A stretch of 64,000 bases of DNA from Dromaius novaehollandiae (lineage: Eukaryota; Chordata; Aves; Casuariiformes; Dromaiidae). Below, one piece after another: positions 48,493 to 58,248 of the stretch. The position numbers and the translations under genes are program-made. Each line of letters begins with the position of its first letter. Positions within the stretch are counted from its first letter, which is position 1. The notes beneath the pieces were generated by a model. It saw only the letters and a program-made list of their open reading frames with translations. It was not told the origin of the DNA and ran no database searches. The stretch spans positions 39,726,544-39,790,543 of the forward strand of contig NC_088101.1 of the NCBI RefSeq assembly GCF_036370855.1. Direction: 5' to 3'.

Positions 48493-48634
48493 CTGAAACA
48501 TTTTCAGCCATTCCTGGAGGCCCGTAGGTGGCTGCACAGATGTAATGCGGCGACGTTGCTGTCCTTGGCCATTGGCTGCCCTCAGGTCCCCAAAAGTAGT
48601 AGGTGTGGCAGAGCATGGCACCAGCCCCGTAGTA
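48493..48634 (-). CDS. FBXW7: FBXW7 common coding exon 3
   Basis: 142 nt: one base completing the split Ser, then 47 codons from TTGLVPCSATPTTFGDL to GLQEWLKMFQ, ending in phase 0 at CAG followed by GTAACC. Acceptor TTGTATTACAG. The protein matches the human region between the N-terminal basic segment and the dimerisation domain (GQGQQRRRITSVQPPTG in the middle). The stop-free frame seen in the raw translation here is a different, non-coding frame; the true frame is fixed by the phase of exon 2. Confidence 0.95.
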
Positions 48635-51600
48635 CTGTAATACAAATAAAGTTAAAGCCACAAATAAAACATTAAGGAAAATTTAGAGCTCTATTGCAGA
48701 AAAAAAATAGTATAGAAGTTGCAATTATTAATTAAAATGGAGTCTTCAACTTTCTGCAAAGAGATTACCAAGGCAACAACATGAAAAATATTCTGTTGGC
48801 CATTCCGGGGGTCAGTTTCCACACTTTCATCAATTCAGCTGTTTCTACCACTGCAGTACTAATCTTCCAGCTGGGAGTGGGAAATGGGGATCATCCTCCA
48901 AGACCAAAAAAATACCACTGCATTTACTAGCCAGAAGGGTTTCTCTAAAGATGCGTGTATATGTATTTCTTTTCTCTCCAGAATATTTCCTTTCCTTCCG
49001 GGCTCCCTTTGTGCCTTCTGACTGGTGATGTAGGAAACCAGAGTTCAGAGTCTGACCTATATGTGAAATGCACTACTGCTGCTTCACTGCCAAATGAAAA
49101 AAAAAAAAAATATTTGTATCTCTTAATACATTTTGTTGACAAAGAGCTATTAATAACAAACCATTTTAGTGGTTTAGTAAATTGGAATTGGACTTTGAAA
49201 TATTCTACAGTATTTCAAAGCTCGCATGTTGATGGAGTGACACAGGAGTTAAAAGGAATGTTGAGGTAAATGGGGAAAGAAGCCTTAGGTACTGTCTCAA
49301 TTACAGTTTGATTTTTCCACTCTGACATGTTAAGAGACAGCTCATTCATATGGGATGGAAGTTAAGAAAAAGCTAGGATTAAGCTGCTATTATAGGAATT
49401 TAAAGCTATACAGCCACGTTTTCTCTTATTCTACATAAATTACTTCGTTCACAGGATATCAAAGTTACATTCCCTAGCAGGAACTCTGGAACTCTAGTAA
49501 TGTTTGCACAAACATGAAAAATGTGAATACAGAGTGGGACGCCAAAAAAACTTTGCTTTCGTGAATGATAAATCAAGCTTTTTAGTACATATGAGCTTCA
49601 GGGTTTTACTGACATTTCAGTGGCTACAGAAATAGCTTCAAATGATGCAAGGGAGGTTCATTTTAATATTTATCTCATCGTAATGTATAAATATTTCACT
49701 ATTTTATTCTTCCTGCTTCTGAAAAACAATCACAGCATGTTCTAACATTTACACAAACTGGTAAAGAAAAGGTTGATCTGAATAAGCTTATTTCTTTACT
49801 GATAATTTTACTCAGTAAAAATAGAAACAGAAGCTGATGCAAAAACACTGTTTCACATATCAAGGATCTTCCTTTAATGACATTTATTTACTGGCTTTAC
49901 CTGTTATATGCAAACAAAGTTCATCAGACCTGTCAGTTTTAAAGACTGTCTGATCCTCAGGAACATAAAAACATGGAGATACCAGAACTGCATCATTTGC
50001 CTAAACATTATTAAATAAAATATAATCAAACAGTTTAAGAGATAGCACCAGATGTTAAAGATTTTTTTATGCTCATAATGACTCAAAATCCAAGTAATAA
50101 TAATAGAAAGCATTTTTTTTTAAAATAAAATGTATTTTTACAGCTCACTCATTCTGATCACCTGTACAAAGGTCCAGCAAAAGGCCCATCATTTAAGCTC
50201 CAAAGTAAGGCTCTTAAATTTGGCTTATATTGGATTTGAGCAATACATAGCCTTGAGCTTTACACAGTAGAAGAGTTGTACATTATTTTAATTTCTTCTT
50301 CTGTTCTCAGTCAAAAACAGCTATTCAAAACAGGAGCTAAAAGTCTCTTTCCTTTGACATGAGATTTAACAACAAGATTTTTGTTCATACTTTATTTTTT
50401 TTTGTATTCTTTCATTGGTCTGAAACAGCCAGTCAAATTTCTGGGGAAGCAGGTCAAATACAGAGCTACTTTTGAATTTGACTGATATACTTGACAAAAG
50501 GTATACTATTTTAGTTTCCAAATTGTTTACTTTTACACAAGTGCAGAGGACTGTGTGTCACATGAAGAACTTGTGGCCAAACAAGAGTGTTTTTCCATCA
50601 GAATAACTGGAAAAGCTACCAACTTGAGGGAGACATGGAAGCTGTAACACGTATTTCTCAGCAAGGAGACATGGTCTTTTTTCCTCCAACGCAGCATTTA
50701 CACATCTGAAAAGCTATCACGGAACCTGTTTTCCCACATCATCCTAACTTTTCACACATCATCTGATAAACCTCTTAAAGGAAGAGGACTAAAATACACG
50801 TTACTTTTAAAAGATCCACCACTGACTGAGTACTACAATAATGTATTCAAAAGAATTAACATCCCCAACCAGCTTTAGGTGGCAAGCACGACGCTTGTAG
50901 GAGGGCTGATACATATCACTGGGAAAAAATGTATAGTGGTGCAAATTCAAAAATGATGGAATGCAGTGTAACATGAGAAAACAATTGTTATGGCAACTCT
51001 GTAGTAAGAACTGCAGTTGTAACGCATGCATGCAGAACCGTATTCTACCATCATTTCTCATGTTTAGTAGTGCTTTATTCTGCAAGGAGTCTTCCAAAAT
51101 AACTGCAGTTATTTGTGCAATATGGTACCATTTAGGAGTAGTAAGGAAGCAGACTAGAACCCTTAATAATTTCATATTGTGGATAACAAGTACGTGTGTG
51201 TTCTTGTTAAGATCAGATGGTCTGCTCTGCCTACATGAATTTCCATTCTCTCACTCTTGTTGCCATAGCAAAGTGATACATTTGATCACAGTTTGTAACA
51301 GTCTTAGGGTTTATCACTATGTCTCTTTTAAAAAATGTGATTGATTTTATACCTATTCCTAGGAATTCTGCCCTCTAAAGGGCAGAAGTAAAGTAAAGTA
51401 AATTAGCATACTATATCAAGAATTAAACACAAAACTCAACAGAATAAATGCAAGTCTGGCTACTTCATTAAAACTCATCTTCAGTTTTCATAATTTAAAG
51501 TAGCTAAGCAGCATGTGAAAATTGTTACCACCCCTTCTTCTTCTTTACAGTGCTTAACCTTAAGAGGAGCTATGAATCAGGCTGAGAAATTCGAAAGATG

Positions 51601-51650
51601 GGATATATACAAGTATCATGATTCAGTGATCTCTTACTGCGTTTAATTAC
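48635..51650 (-). other. FBXW7 intron 2
   Basis: 3.0 kb, GT-AG, AT-rich. Nothing recognised. Confidence 0.9.
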
Positions 51651-51733
51651 CTTGTGTATTCAGAGACTTTGCAGGGTTTCTTTCCCAGAGAGAAAGAACG
51701 GACCTCGGAGCCATGGTCCAACTTTCTCTTCAT
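51651..51733 (-). CDS. FBXW7: FBXW7 common coding exon 2
   Basis: First exon shared by all FBXW7 isoforms. After a CTTGCAG acceptor it begins exactly at ATG and encodes 27 codons, MKRKLDHGSEVRSFSLGKK through SEYT, plus two bases of a split Ser codon, then a GTAATT donor. Identical in protein to human at every residue I can compare. The basic stretches (KRK, GKKPCK) fit the nuclear-localisation role reported for this part of the protein. Because the exon starts with its own ATG in phase 0, it can be joined to any alternative first exon. Confidence 0.95.
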
Positions 51734-54073
51734 CTGCAAGGTGAGGTAAAAAGAGTAACAACACGGATTTAGTTACATGACCGGCCTTACTCATGCAAAC
51801 TTCTGTAAAATAAATACACTTTTACCTTTTAATTTTGAATTTCAACAAAGTTAACATTCATAAGATAATTTAAGCAATGTTTTAGTCCGTCTTCAACTAA
51901 TAATATTTGACACATGTTTTTATATGGTGTACACATGTATTACGGCATTTGGAGGTCCAAAAGCTATCAGAATAACATTCTTTTGGTGTCCACGTTTCAA
52001 ATATTAAGAAGTGTGCGCAACTCTGCGCTGGTTTATTTACTAAACTGTTCTCTCTCTACTCTCCAAAGAGGGGAAAAATGAAGCCAAACCCCCTCAATTC
52101 GTTCTGTTCAGGTTCATTGCTAACTCTACAGCCTCATGGAAATGGTTGAATTTTAGCTAACCTGTCTGCATTGAACCAAATGTTCATTTTAGGCACTAGA
52201 GAGAATATTCAAATACATAATTTCTTTGTCTAACCCTTTATTTTAAAGTAGTATATTGAAAATATTTATAAAACTGCAATAAAATTGACTGAAAGATTAA
52301 CAGACATTTTTACAAAAAGGGTAAGGATGAAAGACACTAAATCTCAGTCGTGAATGTCACCCACAATTAGATATGATCAAAAACAAATAATGAACAGGGC
52401 AGCTGCTAAAAGGGGAAACCAGTCTGCAAAAATTACCAAAGAGATTGGAACTAGTGAAAGCCATATTTATCCAGTCAGACAAATAAAGATTACCTTCTAC
52501 ATACTTAGGTAATCTTTAACCACAGGTTTTTGGACTCCATGAGATGTATTTATGGCAAATGGAATTTCTGGGCTTTTTTGTTGGTGTTCTTTTTTTTTCC
52601 CCTTGTAGCTGTGATATAGGCAACACTAACCAGGAGAAAGATACTTACTGCTGTTTAGAACTGTGAGCTGCAAAATGCATAAACTACCTGTGTAACAATT
52701 TAGATTTTATTATTTTTCCCCTTTTTTCAAAATTTCAGATTTAAGATATATGGCTTAAAAGTTGACATCTAACATGTAACAATGATTGATTTTTCTTTAA
52801 TGCTCTGTTAGAACATAACGTTAATTTAACCATTTATTGTATCAATCTACTGGTCTAAAACAAACAGGATCCTCTGAAGCTTAAGTTGCACATAGTTTTG
52901 TTTTGTTTTGTTTTTTTCACTTTTAAAATATTTTCATATTTACAGCTTTCCTCAAAATCAGTCATTTAAGATTTTGTGTTTTGTTTCGCTACTGGTTATA
53001 AAGGAATTATAACTAAGGTAACTATTCTCGTTTTTACGGTAACAGCTACAACACACATGGGACACTCTCAGAGCAATTCACCATACAAACATTAAACCGG
53101 AGCCGCCCCACGGGCAGCTGCACCACCACAACCGTATCTGCTGCTTCCCCGCAGCCCAGGAAGAGGAGTCCCTGCACTTCCCCCAAGAAAACCAGTTGTA
53201 AGCGTTGCAAAAATAATCAATATTATCTTTTATCACTGTACTAGACTAGCAAGCCAGCAAATTTACTGGAAGCCTAAATAAGATGTGCTTTAGCATCTAT
53301 TTCAGTGTTTTATGATGGACTTCTCAGTAATGATTTTTCTGTTAAAGGAAAATTTTTATTTTCAGCTCATCTTTCTCAGATACGATTGCCATACTAACAG
53401 CTATATTCTTCTTCTGGTTCTCAAAAGAGGGAGATGTAGTTTTTCAAAAGCACACATCAAAAATAAGCATAGAGCCTGCAGTGGTATAAGCAGTTACAGT
53501 AATTTACTCATTCACGGTAGCAAGGAAAACAATATACAGTTCTAGACTTATTTCCCTAATGATGATTTTGCCAATTTTTCCTGTTTGGGGTTTTTTTCCA
53601 GGTATTGTAGGGAACTTTCTCGTCAAGTCCGTGACACATACAGACTTTCAGCATCTCAGAAGACGCTAAGTAAATACGTGGCGGAAAATGTCTTTTACCA
53701 TAGGAAGGCAATAAAACTTTCTCGACAGCAGAGAGGTCTAGCGACAGGATTTAGGCATCAGCACGGCATTCGTGCGCCTCGAGACCAGAAAGAGCCGAGC
53801 GAAACACCCCTGCGAATATTTAGCCAGTCACTAAGAAAACACGAGCCCTTCAGACAGCGCTGATTTATTGAAATAATTGAGATTGCGGTAAAGGCGAGGG
53901 GGAGAAGCCCAGGCAGGCGGCCGGCCGCCGCGCAGCCCAGCACTGCGGCTCCCGCCCGGGCAGCGCCGCGCGGCTCCTCACGCGCTGGCGCCGCCGGCTC
54001 CGCGCGGGGGCGCTTCCCCCCCCCCCGCTCCCCGCTCCCCGCACCGCTCCGCGGGCGCGCAGCGGCTACTCAC
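51734..54073 (-). other. FBXW7 intron 1 of the beta-type transcript
   Basis: 2.3 kb, GT-AG (GTGAGT donor, CTTGCAG acceptor). The first ~190 bp lie in the CpG island. A gamma-type first exon was looked for by eye here and not found. Confidence 0.85.
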
Positions 54074-54232
54074 TTTGTAGAAGATCATCTTCAGGGCGCC
54101 GTAGAAGCCCATGGCGGCGGCGGCGCGCTTCCCCTTCCGCGGCGGCGGCGCGGCGCGCGGCCGGCGGCCGGGCAGCCGTTGGCAGAACAGCCCCGTCTCC
54201 GGCAGGTAGGTCACCGCCTCCCGCGCCGACAT
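54074..54232 (-). CDS. FBXW7: FBXW7 coding exon 1, beta-type isoform-specific first exon
   Basis: 53 codons starting MSAREAVTYLPETG and ending MGFYGALKMIFYK, followed directly by a GTGAGT donor in phase 0. The ends align with the human beta-isoform exon, which has MSTLESVTYLPEKGLYCQRLP and ends MGFYGTLKMIFYK. The middle (residues 21-40) is Arg/Ala/Pro-rich and diverged. ATG at 54230-54232 was chosen as the only Met with this homology; it has A at -3. It aligns with an internal Met (about residue 36) of human beta. The hydrophobic segment that precedes that Met in human is not encoded in frame just upstream: for about 190 nt the frame reads Pro/Arg/Gly/Ala with no stop. This product may therefore lack the ER anchor, unless that part lies on another exon. 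Confidence 0.88.
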
Positions 54233-54240
54233 GCTCGGGC

Positions 54241-54265
54241 GCGGCGGCGGCGGCGGCGGCGGCGG
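54241..54265 (-). repeat. CCG trinucleotide repeat directly upstream of the beta start codon
   Basis: Eight CGG units on the plus strand (CCG on the transcript), ending about 9 nt before the ATG. It is in frame with the ATG and would read as poly-proline if translation began upstream; on the chosen start it is 5'UTR. Confidence 0.85.
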
Positions 54266-54774
54266 GGGGACCCCGGCGGGGCCGGGGCGCGGGGGCGGCT
54301 CTGCCCGCCCGGCCCTGCCCTGTGCTGCCCGCGCCGAGCCCGGCTCGCTGCCGCCGGCCCGCCCGCCCGCCTCCCCCGGCGCCCGCCCCGCTCCGCCCCG
54401 CCCCCTCCCGCCTCCGCAGCGCGCCTGGCGGCGGCGGCGCGCGGCACTGCGGGGGGGGTGGGGGTGGAGAAGGGCCGTTACTCGCCGCGCGGGGGGGGCA
54501 GTTAACCGCTCTCCTCCTCGTGGCGGCGAGTAACGGCCGCGCGGGGGGACTGGGGGGCGCGCGGGGGCTCCTTTTTTATTTATTTTTTCCCCCGCTTTCT
54601 CCTCCGCAACGGCGGGCTCGGGCTGTCACTCCGCGTCCTCCCCGCGCCTCGCGGTTCTCCCGCCGGAGCGGGCCGGCTCGTTGCCGCTCATTGCGATTAC
54701 AGCCGGCGAGCCCGGCCGCGCTGTCACATGGCGGCGGGCGCAGCGCGGTGCTCCGAAAGTGCAGCCGGTTTTAA

Positions 54775-57433
54775 AATAATGTGGAATACGCCGCAGCTTG
54801 CCAGAAAGAAAAAAAAAAAGAAAGGGTGCTGAAATACCCTCTGTTCGCTAAACAATAAACCGGTTTTGAGGATTCGGGAGTTGCAACAGCCTGACAATTA
54901 TGTAATATTCATTAAAATATTAATTTACTATCACAGTGGCTAAGCTGCAAGACGCGTGCCGGTTTTCCCTGAGCGCAGCGTCGCCGGCGCACCTGGAGCA
55001 GCCTGCGCACACGCACCGCTCCTGGCCCTGAAACACAGCCATCGCGCTACGCCAAGCCACCGTGCGGGTCTTCTCCCGCAGGACTGGCGCCTCCGCCTCG
55101 GTGAAACCTTAAGGAAAGCGCTAGATAATTAGAGAAAGTAATTGCTCCTTTCCCCGTCATTTCCTGCTTTGTGCACATCAATAATTCCTGCTGGGTTCAC
55201 CCCTATGGCTGTACTCAAGGGCACCGAAGTTTCCAGCGTGCGGTGGGGCTCGCAGGCAGGTACCTGCAGCCGGCGCAGCAGCCGGGCAGCTTCTCCTATG
55301 CAAACAGGGACTCCAGCTGCCGCAGTTTTTTTTTTTTTTGGGGGGGGGGGAAAGTTTTCTGCCCAACTACTTAGCAGTGCAGGGAACACAACCTGAAGAC
55401 ACAACGTTCACCTCTAATTTTCACCAGATGCGGTGGGAGCTGGAGGTGCTCTGCGGCCCTCCACACTGACACACGCAGGCAGGAGCAAACGTGCAGTCAG
55501 TGCCCATTGATTCTGGGGGAAACCGTCTCTTACTTTATCACCCAAAGTGGTACAAACAAGTAGAGAAGTTACACATATCCAAAGGAGGAGAAATACTTTG
55601 TTGGACCCTTCAGCTTCATTAATATTTTTTTAAAAAATTCTCATATGTATTATTAATTATAGCAGTCAGAGTGCACTAGGTAATCAGCAAACGCAAATAA
55701 GGCAAAATCACTACACCGTAATACGCAAGATGCCGTTTCTATACAGTTTTACATATCTCCAAGCCAACACTGAGTCCTCAAAGCCTTTTCTGTCTCCCAG
55801 TGAAAATGGTTCTGCCCATCAAATCTTGGCATTTATGCCATTATCCATTAAACTGCAGTGCTGTATATTTTATGAGAACAAAATGGTCTTGAGTTGACTT
55901 CATACCTCAGATAAGAACTGAGCTGTATATGTCCCAGGAGACTATTACTGTCTTCCTTTTCTAGCACATCACATGTGAATGGGGAAGAAAAAACATGGGC
56001 TGCAGCTACGCACTAAATCATCACAGGAAGCAAAGTAGTACCCCCATCATCAGAGTAAGGAGGAGTTGAACATTATCACTGTGGGGATTTAAAAACACTT
56101 TATGTACATGATGCATAATGTACCCTATAATGTTACCAGCCACCTTTGCCCTTTCTCCAGCCTGCAGACAGGTGACAACGGTTAGTTCCTCAAGCACCAC
56201 AACAGGCACTGGCCAGTAATCATCACAGATCAGCCTCTCCCCCCAGCCCCAGGACAAGGGTAACCTGACAGCATAACTGGATTTATCTTTTGAACAAAAC
56301 GTGCTTCAACGTAAGCAGTCAATGAGTTGAATGATAATTAGAAATTACTATTTGCTTCTTTTTTGGAGTGCTACTGCTGATCCCTTCTCTTTTGATAATG
56401 ATAGGCAGATATTCTCTCACGGTAAAACAAAGCAAAACAAAAAAAAAAAAACCCAAACACCCTACTGCCTTAACTGCTAATTTCTTCACCTCTCACCCAT
56501 CTAGTAACAGCAAAAAATATTTGCTAGTGGTAGAAAACTTCATGTATCAGATGTTTATTCTACACAAAAGGTTTTGGGTTTTCCCTCATTTTAGATACAG
56601 ATATCACTGACAGATTTTGACATTTTAATGGTGACTACTTTTCGTCTAGCACTCAACCTTTCTTGAAGCAGAAGACAAGAATTGCATATGGATATGGATC
56701 TCACTTCATTTAATACTTTTTGCTGTAGCTTTACAATTCTCTGCAAATGGAGAAACACCCTCTCTACCTGAAGTTACATTCAATAGTGTGTACCTCTGGG
56801 TAGCACTCTTGCCTTTGGAAAACCCCTCGGCTAGGGTTCGGGTCATGAATACACCGTGCTCTCAGTTATAGGAAAAGTATCAGAAATGATTTAAGACTTT
56901 GCATGAGTGGAGGGGAACTGACACAAGACCACGGATAATCAAGCAGTGGTGCAAGTTGCACAACTTCACTCTGTAGCCTTCTGGGAAAGGTAGTAGTGGA
57001 GCAATGAGTCCAGCTCCTTAGATGCTTTTGAGGGCCTCATAGCAAGTAGCAGAGATGATGCATCCATTTATATCTTTACTGACGTTTGCAATAATCTTTA
57101 TTGCAGTAACTTAATACGCTCCGAGATGACTGACTTTGTAGTATAAAGTATGTGTTCATCAGAAATTAGCATACATTGAGGCAGACCACAATTTATAAAA
57201 AAAATTTTAAGCAAAAAAATTGAAAGTTGCTGTGTTTCTTTCCCTATTTCACATATATTCAATTTCAAAGGTTGGTTTTATTTTGTTTGAGCTGAAGATA
57301 ACTTTTCAAGAGTTTTTAAAACCATAAATAGCATACATATCATGACATTTGGAAAAATGTCTACAGCAAAATTATATAGTTTCCAGTGGACGCAAGTCCA
57401 ATCTTATTTCCCGTCAGTACTGCCAGCTCTTAA
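54775..57433. other. Upstream flank or alpha-isoform intron, no gene seen
   Basis: Falls quickly from the CpG island to AT-rich sequence. A short GC-richer patch lies at 54950-55110, and a T12/G10 homopolymer junction at about 55326-55350. If the alpha first exon lies further right, this is intron of the alpha transcript. Confidence 0.55.
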
Positions 57434-58248
57434 TTAATAAAATTTCGCATCGTCCAATTCTTTTCCTGTTGGCAACATTTCTAGCACCTTTACCAGTTTG
57501 TCATGTGGCATGCTGTAATTAAGACCGTCTATTACTTCTAATGAAAGACTAGAATGAATTACACAAATCACCCGCAGAGCTATATAATCCCCAGAAGAAC
57601 AGAGATTACAGTGCAACAGACCAAAGAAACTACATTCTTGTTTTTTTGGTTGGAGACACATTTTTGAGTGAGGAGACCACAGCATGGTCTGGCTGTGGTA
57701 ATGGACAGTCAGCATTTTAAAAGTACTGGTGTTTAAACCAAGGAATGCAAAAAATGCTTACGTGCATAACTGGTACATCACATACACATATGTGCGTTAT
57801 AAGCATAATGTGTGCAGGAGGAACTGTAGAGCAATATGGTGTCTCCATTAATATTGGTAAATGCATCATTCAAGACCATGCCAGAACAGATTCTGTGTAC
57901 TTTTCCCATTAAGCAGACTGACTCCTCTAGAAACATTTCAGAGGGATTTTTTGTGTGTGGTTTGATCAAATTGCTTTTTCTTCCATCCAGGAAACCAAAT
58001 GCACTTATCACGTGGGGCTAAATCCTTAGCTGCATCAGGTTTACCCTGGAGATGGCGAGGAAGACTCAGGAAGGACAGTGATGCTTAGTTATTTTTCCCT
58101 CCTTCAATTTTGGACCAGCCTTGGTTTTAAACACTTCCCTTCTGCTCTGTAATCTAGCTAGGGCAGCTGCAGCAGTCAGTGCTTTGTCTTCTATATTTGA
58201 CCTCTTCATCTGACCACATAGTTCATTTAATTTGCCAAATGCTCCCAT
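57434..58248 (-). pseudogene. Possible decayed coding fragment, unidentified
   Basis: The minus strand gives several short protein-like frames in a row. 58066-58248 contains MKRSNIEDKALTAAAALARL, and 57434-57715 ends LPTGKELDDAKFY. Between them the frames switch and meet stops. The first has an unusually regular helix-like, Ala/Lys/Arg composition for non-coding DNA. I do not recognise the parent gene. An old retrocopy is possible and chance is also possible. Confidence 0.2.

Larger units (their letters stand above)
19275..54240 (-). other. FBXW7: FBXW7 gene, beta-type transcript (11 coding exons)
   Basis: Gene-level entry joining the exons listed separately. Known role: FBXW7 is the substrate receptor of an SCF (SKP1-CUL1-F-box) ubiquitin ligase that binds phosphorylated degrons in cyclin E, MYC, NOTCH and JUN. 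Seen here: eleven coding exons on the minus strand, all introns GT-AG, phases continuous. The spliced product is 593 codons: residues 1-53 from the isoform-specific first exon and 54-593 common, the latter the same length as the human common region (540). Order of parts: basic N-terminal segment starting MKRKLDHG, dimerisation segment about residues 125-156, F-box about 164-210, linker, then eight WD40 repeats to the C-terminus LDFDVDMK. Transcript ends are inferred (3' end from a poly(A) signal, 5' end from the CpG island). The alpha and gamma first exons were not found. Confidence 0.97.
53885..54765 (-). promoter_or_regulatory. CpG-island promoter of the beta-type FBXW7 transcript
   Basis: About 0.9 kb of very high GC content with dense CpG, against roughly 35-40% GC around it. 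It spans the beta first exon and its 5' flank. A CATGGCGGC block at 54727-54735 resembles a YY1 site, and TTTTAAAA lies just outside the island at about 54770. Several long G-runs occur on the plus strand (54447-54466, 54491-54500 and 54543-54570). The transcription start site cannot be placed. The many overlapping open frames here reflect base composition. Confidence 0.8.

Noticed and set aside
53585-53863. 92-codon basic plus-strand frame in FBXW7 intron 1
   Set aside because: No ATG start, no recognised homology and composition typical of a CpG-island shore. I also checked it for the gamma first exon, which it is not.
54179-54774. Several overlapping Arg/Ala/Pro-rich frames of 75-150 codons, both strands
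   Set aside because: By-product of extreme GC content in the CpG island, where stop codons are rare. Only the 54074-54232 minus frame has homology.
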